From the NCBI GenBank assembly GCA_964406445.1, contig CAYORU010000001.1, forward strand, positions 124,001 to 188,000: 64,000 nucleotides of DNA. The letters run 5' to 3'. Source of the DNA: SG8-30 sp964406445 (lineage in GTDB: Bacteria > Pseudomonadota > Gammaproteobacteria > Steroidobacterales > Steroidobacteraceae). The notes under the pieces are model-generated. The model ran no database searches. It saw only the letters and a list, made by a program, of their open reading frames with translations, and had not been told where the DNA came from. A program made the translations under genes and the position numbers. Position 1 is the first letter of the stretch; every line of letters starts with the position of its first letter. This document shows, piece after piece, positions 16,572-24,227 of this stretch.

Positions 16572-17240
16572 TCAGTCCGCCGCGTCCACGAGGTTGACCG
16601 TGAACCGGCCGGCGCCGAGGCGCTTGGGGATCGCGACCGTCTGGTAGCGCTCCGAATACCAGAAGTCCTCGGCGTTGGCGCGCTGCGGCCAGCGGGAGAT
16701 GGCGAAGATCTGCTCGTTCCACTCGCCGGCGAACGCGGTGACTTCGCCCGGCTGCAGCGCGAACACCTCGTAGTAGCCGCCGCGCTCCTTGAGCATCGGC
16801 AGGATCACGTCGCGGTAGCCGTCGATGCGCGTCGGGTCGGAGACGCTGCCGCGGATCACCATCAGCGCGTTGCGCGGCGTCCTGGGCGCCGGCGGCACGC
16901 TCGCGACCGTCGGGATCTCCATCATCTCGGGCAGCCCGTTCTCCGGCAGGCCGGCGACCTGCAGCACCAGCGGCGTCGAGCCGGCCGGCAGTGCCTTGCC
17001 AAGCGCCGCGACGAGGTCCCTGCCCGCGGCCTCCATTGCCGCGCCAGGCTCCGGCCAGCGCGCGATCAGTATCGAGGCCCCCATCGTGCCCGGCTCGAGG
17101 CTCGCCACGCGCCCCGCCGGCGCGAAGGCGAGCACCTCGCCGCCGCGCCTGCGCAGGTCGGCAGCCGAGCGCGCCAGGATGCCGACCTGGTCTGCGTGCT
17201 CGCCGGGCAACTCGACGAACAGGAACGACGGGTTCGCCAT
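16572..17240 (-). CDS. Tandem DUF1330-like (dimeric alpha/beta barrel) protein
   Basis: A 222-aa protein. The C-terminal half ends with DFWYSERYQTVAIPKRLGAG, which matches the DUF1330 signature (FWYS, then a conserved Arg). The N-terminal half has the same organisation with a degenerate motif, so it looks like a duplicated DUF1330 domain. The family has a ferredoxin-like fold; its biochemical role is not established. It is the first gene after the TonB receptor (24-bp gap), followed by SnoaL and another duplicated barrel protein. Confidence 0.75.
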   Translation of the reverse strand: MANPSFLFVELPGEHADQVGILARSAADLRRRGGEVLAFAPAGRVASLEPGTMGASILIARWPEPGAAMEAAGRDLVAALGKALPAGSTPLVLQVAGLPENGLPEMMEIPTVASVPPAPRTPRNALMVIRGSVSDPTRIDGYRDVILPMLKERGGYYEVFALQPGEVTAFAGEWNEQIFAISRWPQRANAEDFWYSERYQTVAIPKRLGAGRFTVNLVDAAD

Positions 17241-17264
17241 GCCTCGCCTCCCGGGGCCGCCCGG

Positions 17265-19577
17265 CTAGAAGTTGAAGCCGAGCGTGACGCCCGCCTGCCG
17301 CGGCGGCCCGACCACGGCCTGCGGCACCACCGAGACCTGCGCCACGCCGCTCTCGAGCACGGTGACGTAGTAGTCCTCGTCGGTGACGTTGTCGCCGTAG
17401 GCGCTGGCGAAGAACTTGCCGTCCGCTGAGGTGTAGGTGATGCGCGCATTGAGCAGCCCGTAGCCGTCCTGCGCGACGACCTCGCGGTTGAACTGGGTGA
17501 AGTACTGCTTGTCGCGATACGCATAGTCGCCGCGCAGCGTCAGCGTCGCGCCGTTGGCGAGCGCCGTCGTCCAGCTCAAGCCCAGAGTCCCCTGGAACTC
17601 GGGTGCGCGCGGCAGCTGGCAGCCCTTGAGGTTCACCTCGTTCGGGGCGTTGACCAGCGTGCCGCAGCCCGGCGTGCCGACCCAGTAGGGGTCCTCGGTG
17701 ATGAACTCGTCGTACTCGGTGTCGAGCAGCGACAGGCCAGCGTTCAGCTCGAATCCGCCGCCGAGCAGCGCGCGGACCTCGGCCTCGGCGCCCATGATCG
17801 TGGCGGCCGCGGCGTTGGTGACGACGGCGGAAGTGTTGACCACCTTGCCGACCTGCATGTCCTCATAGTCGTAGAGGAAGGCGCTGACGTTCGCGATCAC
17901 GCGCCCGTCCATCCAGCGGGTCTTGACGCCCGCCTCGTAGGACCAGAGCTTCTCCGGGTCGTAGGGTGCCTGGCCGGCGAGCAGGTTGAAGCCGCCGCTC
18001 TTGAAGCCGCGGGTCGCGGACAGGTAGCCCATCACGTCGTCCGTGAACTTGTAGTCGAGCGCGACCTTCGGGGTCACCGCGTCCCAGTCGTCGTCGAGCA
18101 CGTCGGCCCAGGCGGTGCCCGGGGGCGCGCCCAGGTAGAAGTCCGGACCGCCGACGAAGCCGAACAGGTTGTAGACGAGGTCGCCCTGCTTCTCCTCCTT
18201 GTTGTAGCGCGCGCCGACGGTCAGCTTGAGGCGGTCGTTGAACGCGTAGGTCCCCTGGCCATAGATCGCGTAGGCCTTGGTGTCGGACACGCCGTCCCAG
18301 AGGATGTAGGGCGCCGGGCCGAAGAACGGCAGCACGAAGGGGATGCCTGTGAAGGTCTTGGCGTCCTCGTCGAGGTAGAACCCGCCGACGATCCAGTCCA
18401 GCTTGCCGCCGCCGTCGCTCGCCAGCTGGAACTCCTGCGTCCACTGCTTCGACTCGTCGGTCTGGAAGTAGGTGACGAAGTAGGTGTCGAAGCCGTCGCC
18501 GTCGTTGATCCACGAGAAGTCGATCGTGCGATAGGCCGTCAGCGACGTGAAGGTCATGCCGTCGAGGTTCCAGGTCAGCTTCGCCTGGAACGCGTCCTGG
18601 TCGGCGCGACCGAAGGAGGGCACCGTGCGGTTCGTGCCCGGGATGGCCTTCTCGAAGCCCTGCGACACGGTCCTGAGGTCCGGCAGGTCGCGGTCGACCG
18701 CCGGGTTGAACCACGGCGCGCCCTGGAAGTACTTGAAGGCCGGCGGCAGGCTGTCGTCGCGCGTGACCTCGCCGATGAGCAGCAGGTTCGCGCTGTCGCC
18801 CATGTTGATTTTCAGCTGGCCGCGCAGCGCCCACAGCTCCTGGTTGTCGAGCTCGTCGACGCCCTGCGCGGAGGCGCTCGGGACGTCGGCGGTGCCAGGG
18901 AAGCCGAAGCCGGGGTCGGCGGGAATGCCGGGCAGGCCCGGGAAGATGTTGTCCGTGTAGCCGTCGCGCTCGGCGTAGAGAAACGACAGGCGTCCGGTGA
19001 CGGCAGGCGAGTCGCCCAGCGCGCCGGTGACGGCGCCTTCGAAGCGCATCTTCGAGTATTCGCCGAAGTCCGCCTTGACGTAGCCGCCGAACTCCTCGCC
19101 CGGCTCGTTCGAGATGATGTTGATGACGCCGCCGGTCGCGTTGCGGCCGTACAGCGTGCCCTGCGGTCCGCGCAGCACCTCGACGCGATTGACGTCGAAG
19201 AAGTCGAAGATCGCCACCGACGAGCGGGCGACGTAGGCGCCGTCCTTGTGGATCGCCACACCCGGATCGCTGCCGACGGTGTAGTTCTCGGTGCCGACGC
19301 CGCGGATCACCACCTTGCCGATCACCTCCTTCTGGATGGTGAGGCCCGGCGTGAGGTTGGCGAGGCCGTAGCTGTCGAACACGCCAGCGTCGGCGAGGTC
19401 CGAGCCGCTGAAGGCGGCGATGGACAGCGGGGTCTCCTGGACGGTGCTCTGGCGCTTCTCGGCGGTGACCGTGATCTCCTCGAGCACCGGGCCTTCGGCG
19501 GCAAGCGCGGCCGGGGCGGCGGCGGCGAGCGTGCCGAGCACGGCAAGGCGGACCTGTCGAGCGAACAGCCGATTCAT
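17265..19577 (-). CDS. TonB-dependent outer-membrane receptor (cluster A)
   Basis: A 770-aa receptor. It has an N-terminal signal peptide (to about ALAAE), a TonB box (EEITVTAEKR), a plug with VEVLRGPQGTLYGRNATGGVIN and a barrel ending in GVTLGFNF with a terminal Phe, as expected for outer-membrane insertion. It resembles the proteobacterial receptors for hydrophobic or aromatic carbon sources rather than a defined siderophore receptor. It is the first gene of an operon with three small proteins and is divergent from an acyl-CoA ligase; the IclR-type palindrome lies between. The ATG at 19577 is chosen for the signal peptide. The frame stays open far upstream, but that part is antisense to the ligase. 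Confidence 0.92.
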   Translation of the reverse strand: MNRLFARQVRLAVLGTLAAAAPAALAAEGPVLEEITVTAEKRQSTVQETPLSIAAFSGSDLADAGVFDSYGLANLTPGLTIQKEVIGKVVIRGVGTENYTVGSDPGVAIHKDGAYVARSSVAIFDFFDVNRVEVLRGPQGTLYGRNATGGVINIISNEPGEEFGGYVKADFGEYSKMRFEGAVTGALGDSPAVTGRLSFLYAERDGYTDNIFPGLPGIPADPGFGFPGTADVPSASAQGVDELDNQELWALRGQLKINMGDSANLLLIGEVTRDDSLPPAFKYFQGAPWFNPAVDRDLPDLRTVSQGFEKAIPGTNRTVPSFGRADQDAFQAKLTWNLDGMTFTSLTAYRTIDFSWINDGDGFDTYFVTYFQTDESKQWTQEFQLASDGGGKLDWIVGGFYLDEDAKTFTGIPFVLPFFGPAPYILWDGVSDTKAYAIYGQGTYAFNDRLKLTVGARYNKEEKQGDLVYNLFGFVGGPDFYLGAPPGTAWADVLDDDWDAVTPKVALDYKFTDDVMGYLSATRGFKSGGFNLLAGQAPYDPEKLWSYEAGVKTRWMDGRVIANVSAFLYDYEDMQVGKVVNTSAVVTNAAAATIMGAEAEVRALLGGGFELNAGLSLLDTEYDEFITEDPYWVGTPGCGTLVNAPNEVNLKGCQLPRAPEFQGTLGLSWTTALANGATLTLRGDYAYRDKQYFTQFNREVVAQDGYGLLNARITYTSADGKFFASAYGDNVTDEDYYVTVLESGVAQVSVVPQAVVGPPRQAGVTLGFNF

Positions 19578-19658
19578 CTGGATTCCCCTCGAATGTTGGT
19601 GGGCTGGCCTGGCCGCGCACCGGCGGGCGCGCCGGCGGCCGCAAGCCTTCGAAGCGGA

Positions 19659-19687
19659 GAGATACACCCGGAGATTCCGGCGGTCAA
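19659..19687 (-). promoter_or_regulatory. Candidate sigma-70 promoter of the cluster A TonB receptor operon
   Basis: Minus strand: -35 TTGACC (19687-19682), 17-bp spacer, -10 TATCTC (19664-19659). The IclR-type palindrome starts 19 bp upstream of the -35. Confidence 0.55.
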
Positions 19688-19706
19688 GCACGTCTGTGCA
19701 CCGGTA

Positions 19707-19722
19707 GTTCACACTCGTGAAC
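19707..19722. promoter_or_regulatory. IclR-type operator, copy 2
   Basis: Perfect palindrome GTTCAC-ACTC-GTGAAC in the region shared by the TonB receptor (minus) and acyl-CoA ligase (plus). It differs from copy 1 (14567-14582) only at the symmetric sixth position of each arm. Confidence 0.72.
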
Positions 19723-19853
19723 CATTTGGGGCGGTCCCTCGCGCCAAGCCCATGATCTTCAGGGAATAAGGAATCTTCGCTTGCAGCCGCCGCGGCCTCA
19801 CGCAAACATTGCGGCTCCCGATTCCAGGCGTCGACAGGTCCTCTGCGTGCACC

Positions 19854-21404
19854 ATGGCTAACCGCGCCGCGAGTTCCGCCTACCGGCCCCTGCTGCTGTC
19901 CTCCGGGCTGCACGCCTCGGCCGCGCGCACGCCGCACAAGACCGCGCTCCTGTGCGACGGCGCCGCGCGCAGCTACGGGGAGCTCTCGCAGCGCGTCCGG
20001 CGCCTCGCGAGTGCCGCAACCGCCGCCGGGCTCGTTTCCGGCGATCGTGTCGCCGTGGTCGCGCCGAACTGCATCGAGTACCCGGAACTCGTCTGCGGCT
20101 TCTCCGACGCTGGGGGCATCGTCGCCACGCTGAGCCCGCGGCTCACCGCGCGCGAGATCGCGGAGGCCTGCGACGACTGCGGCGCGCGCTTCGTCGTCGT
20201 GCACCCGGCGGCGGCCGACGTGGTCGGCGCCGCGCGCTTCCGGACGGTCGAGCGGGTCATCGCGCTGGGTGAGGAGTACGAGGCCTGGCTCGCCGCCGCG
20301 ACGCCCGCCATGCCGCTCGTCGGGCTCGACGAGACCGACGCCTTCACGCTCGTCTACAGCTCCGGCACCACCGGCAAGCCCAAGGGCATCGTCATCTCGC
20401 ACCGCTCGCGGGTGCTGACCTTCCACGGCATGGCGATGGAGTACGGCTGCTACGGGCCGGACGACCTGCAGCTCGGCATCGCGCCGATGGCGCACGGGGC
20501 AGGCTTCGCGTTCATCATGGCCTCGCTGTACTTCGGCGGCACCGTGGAGGTGCTGCCGAAGTTCGATCCCGAGCTGGTACTGAAGAGGCTCGGCTCGGCG
20601 CCGTTCACCGGCGTGTTCATGGTGCCGGCGCACTTCCACGCGATCTTCGCCCAGGAAAGACCCGTGCTCGAGCGCTGGCGCGGCAGCTGCGGCGCGCTGC
20701 GCACCATCATGTCGAACGCCTCGGCCCTGCCCTACGCCACCAAGCAGCAGATCGTCTCTTACTGGGGCGAGGGGCTGCTGCACGAGACCTATGGCTCGAC
20801 CGAGGCCGGCGTGGTCACGAACCTCCGCCCGGTGGACCAGCTCTCGCGACGCGCGAGCGTCGGGCGCGCCTTCGCCCTGAACGAGATCCGCCTGCTCGAC
20901 GAGGACGGCCGTGAAGTCGCCCCCGGCGAGATCGGCGAGCTCTACTCGCGCTCGCCCTATCTCTTCGAAGGCTACTTCGGCCGGCCCGAAGAGACCGCCG
21001 CCTGCATGCGCGACGGCTGGGTGTCGGCCGGCGACCTCGCGCGGCAGGACGAGGACGGCTACTTCTACATCGTGGACCGCAAGAAGGACATGGTGATCAC
21101 CGGCGGCTACAACGTGTACCCGCGGGAGATCGAGGAGCAGCTGCACCAGCACCCCGAGGTGCTCGAGGCCGCCGTCATCGGCGTGCCCGACGAGCGCTGG
21201 GGCGAGGCGCTCGTGGCCTTCGTCGTGCCGCGCGCGCAGGGGGCCGCGGCGGCCGGCGAACTCGAGCGCCACTGCCGCGAGCGGCTCGCCGGCTACAAGG
21301 TGCCCAAGCGCTTCCTGCACGCCGGCGCGCTGCCCCGCAACGCCGGCGGCAAGGTGCTGAAGAACGAGCTGCGCGCGCTCGCCGCGCGCGGCAGCGCGGC
21401 GTGA
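19854..21404 (+). CDS. Acyl-CoA synthetase (AMP-forming)
   Basis: A 516-aa ANL-superfamily ligase that activates a carboxylic acid to its acyl-CoA through an acyl-adenylate. Motifs: YSSGTTGKPKG (AMP binding), ETYGSTEAG, DGWVSAGDLARQDEDGYFYIVDRKKDM and the C-terminal GGKVLKNEL with the catalytic lysine. Substrate class (aromatic or aliphatic) cannot be read off. An in-frame ATG at 19809 would add 15 residues without homology; ATG 19854 is preferred. Its stop overlaps the GTG of the E2 catalytic-domain gene, so the two are coupled. Probably in the IclR regulon. Confidence 0.9.
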   Translation: MANRAASSAYRPLLLSSGLHASAARTPHKTALLCDGAARSYGELSQRVRRLASAATAAGLVSGDRVAVVAPNCIEYPELVCGFSDAGGIVATLSPRLTAREIAEACDDCGARFVVVHPAAADVVGAARFRTVERVIALGEEYEAWLAAATPAMPLVGLDETDAFTLVYSSGTTGKPKGIVISHRSRVLTFHGMAMEYGCYGPDDLQLGIAPMAHGAGFAFIMASLYFGGTVEVLPKFDPELVLKRLGSAPFTGVFMVPAHFHAIFAQERPVLERWRGSCGALRTIMSNASALPYATKQQIVSYWGEGLLHETYGSTEAGVVTNLRPVDQLSRRASVGRAFALNEIRLLDEDGREVAPGEIGELYSRSPYLFEGYFGRPEETAACMRDGWVSAGDLARQDEDGYFYIVDRKKDMVITGGYNVYPREIEEQLHQHPEVLEAAVIGVPDERWGEALVAFVVPRAQGAAAAGELERHCRERLAGYKVPKRFLHAGALPRNAGGKVLKNELRALAARGSAA

Positions 21405-22132
21405 GCGCCGGGCCGCCACCGGGGGAAGCGCCGGCGGCGCACGACGGCTTCGGGCCCGTCGATCATTCGCCGCTTTCGCGCATCCAGCAGATCGGCGGTG
21501 CGCGCCTGCACGCCGCCTGGACGCAGATCCCCCACGTCACCCACTTCGAGGACGCCGACGTCACCGCCGCCGAGGCCGGGCGCAGGCGGCTGAACGCCGC
21601 GGGCGGGGGGCAGAAGCTCACGCTGCTCGCCTGGGTGGCGCGCGCGACGGTCCTCGCGCTCGCCGAGTTCCCCCGCTTCTGCGCCTCGCTCGACGTGGAG
21701 CAGCGCCGGCTCGTGCTGAAGCGCTACGTGAACCTCGGCATCGCCGTCGAGGCGCCCGCCGGCCTCGTGGTCGGCGTGATCGCGGGCGCCGACCGGCTCG
21801 ACCTGCCCGGCCTCGCCGCGGCCATCGCCGACCTCGCCGCGCGCGGCCGCGCCGGCAAGCTCAAGCCTTCGGAGATGGAAGGCTCCTGCTTCACGATCTC
21901 GAGCCTCGGAAACCTCGGCGGCACCGGCTTCACGCCGATCATCAACCCGCCCGACGTGGCCATCCTCGGCGTATCGCCCGCGCGCGAACGCCCCGAGTGG
22001 ATCGACGGGCGCGTCGAGCCGCGGCTCGTGATGCCGCTGTCGCTCTCCTACGACCACCGGGTCATCAACGGCGCGGATGCCGCGCGGTTCTGCTCGTTCG
22101 TCCGCGATCGGCTGGCCGTGGGCCTGCCCTGA
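21401..22132 (+). CDS. 2-oxoacid dehydrogenase E2 catalytic (acyltransferase) domain, lacking lipoyl domain
   Basis: A 243-aa protein consisting almost only of the E2 catalytic core: PLSRIQQIGGARLHAAW begins the domain near residue 23, and the active-site block is SYDHRVINGADAARF with His219. Normal E2 proteins are 400-600 aa, with lipoyl and E1/E3-binding domains ahead of the core; both are absent. It would transfer the acyl group from the free lipoyl protein (12173-12424) to CoA. Asn instead of Asp after HRVI also occurs in some characterised pyruvate-type E2s, so activity is plausible. The GTG start overlaps the ligase stop. Similarity is closest to pyruvate dehydrogenase E2 cores (IPHVTHFEDADVT). 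Confidence 0.88.
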   Translation: MSAGPPPGEAPAAHDGFGPVDHSPLSRIQQIGGARLHAAWTQIPHVTHFEDADVTAAEAGRRRLNAAGGGQKLTLLAWVARATVLALAEFPRFCASLDVEQRRLVLKRYVNLGIAVEAPAGLVVGVIAGADRLDLPGLAAAIADLAARGRAGKLKPSEMEGSCFTISSLGNLGGTGFTPIINPPDVAILGVSPARERPEWIDGRVEPRLVMPLSLSYDHRVINGADAARFCSFVRDRLAVGLP

Positions 22133-22534
22133 TCAGACCACCGCCGTCGCCTCGACCTCGATCAAGAGTCCCGGCATGGAGAGGCTCGCCGCGCCGACGA
22201 GCGTGCCGGGCGGCAGCGCCTCGCCGAAGAATCCCTCGAGCGCCTGCTTGAGGACGGGCACGTAGTCGGGGCGCATGTCGACGACGTAGATCCGGATCGA
22301 GTTCACGTCGGCGGGCTTCGCGCCCGCGGCATCGAGCGCGTGCCCAAGGTTCTCGAAGCACTGCCGCGTCTGCGCCGCGAAGTCGCCCTCGCCCACGAGC
22401 CGAAGCTCGCGATCGAGCGCGGCCTGACCGGCCACCTGGACGAGGGTGCCGCCCGTGCTCTTCATCACCTGCGAATAGGCGAGCACCCGGGCATCGAACA
22501 GCGTCGCCGGATTCAGTCGTTCATGCCTGGCCAA
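22133..22534 (-). CDS. Rid (YjgF/YER057c/UK114) family protein
   Basis: A 133-aa trimeric-fold protein with the family's GQAALDRELRLVGEGDFAAQTRQCFENLGHAL core and the ending LIEVEATAVV. In RidA a conserved Arg in PARS near the end deaminates enamine/imine intermediates; here the equivalent is PPGTLVGAASL, with no Arg at that place, so it is probably not a standard RidA deaminase. It directly abuts the E2 gene in convergent orientation (no gap). It may belong to cluster A functionally, but its promoter is separate. Confidence 0.85.
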   Translation of the reverse strand: MARHERLNPATLFDARVLAYSQVMKSTGGTLVQVAGQAALDRELRLVGEGDFAAQTRQCFENLGHALDAAGAKPADVNSIRIYVVDMRPDYVPVLKQALEGFFGEALPPGTLVGAASLSMPGLLIEVEATAVV

Positions 22535-22643
22535 GATTCCTGCTCCCTGGTTCCCGATCGATCACACCCTCGTCGCGGAACAGCCGCAGCGCCTCGTGGT
22601 GGCGGCTCACGCCGGCGGTCACGGATTCGAGCGCCGCTGCCAT
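22521..22643 (-). CDS. Possible small ORF upstream of the Rid gene
   Basis: A 40-codon ORF starting MAAALESVTAGVSRHHEALRL, whose end overlaps the Rid start by 14 bp, as a coupled leader gene would. No ribosome-binding site is obvious and I recognise no family. It may be chance. Confidence 0.22.
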   Translation of the reverse strand: MAAALESVTAGVSRHHEALRLFRDEGVIDREPGSRNLGQA

Positions 22644-22722
22644 GCCGGCATGGTAACGGCGGGCCGCGAGTTGGCCTAGACTATCGCCACCGGAGACCGG
22701 GACGCGGGGAAGGGAGCACCCG

Positions 22723-23616
22723 ATGCTGGCGACGCTGCGCGGCGCCTTCACGCTGCTGTTGATCGTGCTCAACACGCTGCTGTGGGGCACGCCGCTGTTG
22801 CTGCTGGCGCTCGTCAAGCTGCTCCTGCCGGTGCGCCGCTGGCGCGACGGCCTGAGCCGCTCGCTGGTGGCGCTGGCCGAGGGCTGGATCGGCACCAACA
22901 ACGCCATCCTCGGGCTCACCACGCCGCTCGAGCTGGAGCTGCGCGGCGGCGCGGACCTCGAACGCCGGGAGTGGTACCTGATGGTGTCGAACCACCGCTC
23001 CTGGGTCGACATCCTCGCCCTGCAGGCGGCCTTCAACCGCCGGATCCCGTTCCTAAAGTTCTTCATCAAGCAGCAGCTCAAGTGGCTGCCCGTGCTGGGG
23101 CTCGCCTGGTGGGCGCTCGACATGCCGTTCATGCGCCGCCACTCGGCGGCCTACCTCGAGAAGCACCCCGAGGCACGCGGCCAGGACCTCGCGGCCACGC
23201 GCCGCTCCTGCGAGAAGTTCCGGCGCATGCCGACCACCGTGATCAACTTCGTCGAGGGCACGCGGTTCAGCCGCGCCAAGCGCGATGCCGCGGGAGCCGC
23301 GTACCGCCACCTGCTGCCGCCCCGCGCGGGCGGCGTCGCCTTCGTGCTGCAGGCCATGGGCGACATGCTGCACGCCACGCTCGACGTCACCATCGCCTAC
23401 GGCGAGCGCACGCCCTCGCTGTGGGACCTGTGCTGCGGCCGGGTGCGGCGGATCATCGTCGACGTCCAGAAGCGCGCCATCGAGCCGTGGATGATCGGCG
23501 ACTATGCCGGAGACCCCGAGTTCCGCCGCCGCTTCCAGCAGTCGCTCGGCGCGCTGTGGCTCGAGAAGGACTCGGTGCTCGGCCGGCTTCAGGCCGAGCT
23601 CGCCGCGGCGCGCTGA
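22723..23616 (+). CDS. Lysophospholipid acyltransferase family protein, YihG-like
   Basis: A 297-aa membrane-bound acyltransferase. An N-terminal hydrophobic segment (residues 5-35) anchors it; the catalytic motif NHRSWVD (HX4D) is near residue 90 and FVEGTRFSRAK follows. This is the PlsC-like family, and the VDMPFMRR-type spacing and C terminus resemble YihG, which acylates lysophosphatidic acid. GGAAGGGAG lies before the ATG. A DUF938 methyltransferase starts 3 bp after its stop, probably co-transcribed. Confidence 0.87.
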   Translation: MLATLRGAFTLLLIVLNTLLWGTPLLLLALVKLLLPVRRWRDGLSRSLVALAEGWIGTNNAILGLTTPLELELRGGADLERREWYLMVSNHRSWVDILALQAAFNRRIPFLKFFIKQQLKWLPVLGLAWWALDMPFMRRHSAAYLEKHPEARGQDLAATRRSCEKFRRMPTTVINFVEGTRFSRAKRDAAGAAYRHLLPPRAGGVAFVLQAMGDMLHATLDVTIAYGERTPSLWDLCCGRVRRIIVDVQKRAIEPWMIGDYAGDPEFRRRFQQSLGALWLEKDSVLGRLQAELAAAR

Positions 23617-23618
23617 GC

Positions 23619-24227
23619 ATGCTGCCTTTCTCAGAGGCCTGCGAGCGCAACAAGGGCCCGATCCTCTCCGTGCTCACGCCGGCCTTCGCGCGCAGCAGGC
23701 AGGTGCTCGAGATAGGCTCGGGCACCGGCCAGCACGCGGTGCATTTCGCACGGCACCTGCCGCATCTTCGCTGGCAGCCCACCGACCGCGGCGACTGGCT
23801 CGCCGACCTCGCCCGGCGGATCCAGCGCGAGGGCAGCCCGAACCTGCTGGCCCCGCTCGAGCTCGACGTGCGCCAGCCCGCCTGGCCCGTGACGGACGTG
23901 GATGCCGTGTTCACCGCCAACACGCTTCACATCATGTCCTGGCCGGAGGTCGAGGCGTTGTTCCTGGGCGTGGGGCGCGTGCTCGCCCCGGGGGGCGTGC
24001 TGGCGGTCTATGGTCCGTTCCGCTACCGCGGCGACTATACGTCGGCCAGCAACGCCGCCTTCGACCTTCACCTGCGGGACCGCGACCCGGCGAGCGGCAT
24101 CCGCGACTTCGAGCTGGTCTGCGAGATCGCCGATCGCGAGGGCATCGTCATCGACTTCGACCATGCCATGCCGGCGAACAACCAGCTGCTCGTGTTCAGG
24201 CGGGCTCGAGCTCCAGCCGCCGCCTGA
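23619..24227 (+). CDS. DUF938 family SAM-dependent methyltransferase-like protein
   Basis: A 202-aa class-I methyltransferase fold protein of the DUF938 family. The SAM motif is VLEIGSGTGQHAVHFARHLP (about residues 28-48), followed by a characteristic ANTLHIMSWPEVEALF and the C-terminal end VFRRARAPAAA. Substrate unknown. It begins 3 bp after the acyltransferase stop. Its last 32 bp overlap, tail to tail, the 3' end of the DUF3422 gene. Confidence 0.88.
   Translation: MLPFSEACERNKGPILSVLTPAFARSRQVLEIGSGTGQHAVHFARHLPHLRWQPTDRGDWLADLARRIQREGSPNLLAPLELDVRQPAWPVTDVDAVFTANTLHIMSWPEVEALFLGVGRVLAPGGVLAVYGPFRYRGDYTSASNAAFDLHLRDRDPASGIRDFELVCEIADREGIVIDFDHAMPANNQLLVFRRARAPAAA

Noticed and set aside
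17265..21419. A continuous 1384-codon frame on the minus strand that would make a giant TonB receptor fusion
   Set aside because: The part above 19577 is antisense to a clear acyl-CoA ligase and E2 start, has no homology-like content, and the receptor's signal peptide begins at 19577.
22055..22100. Asn in place of Asp in the E2 active-site motif (HRVING) as a sign of an inactive enzyme
   Set aside because: Characterised pyruvate-type E2 proteins with Asn at this position exist, so it is not evidence of inactivity.
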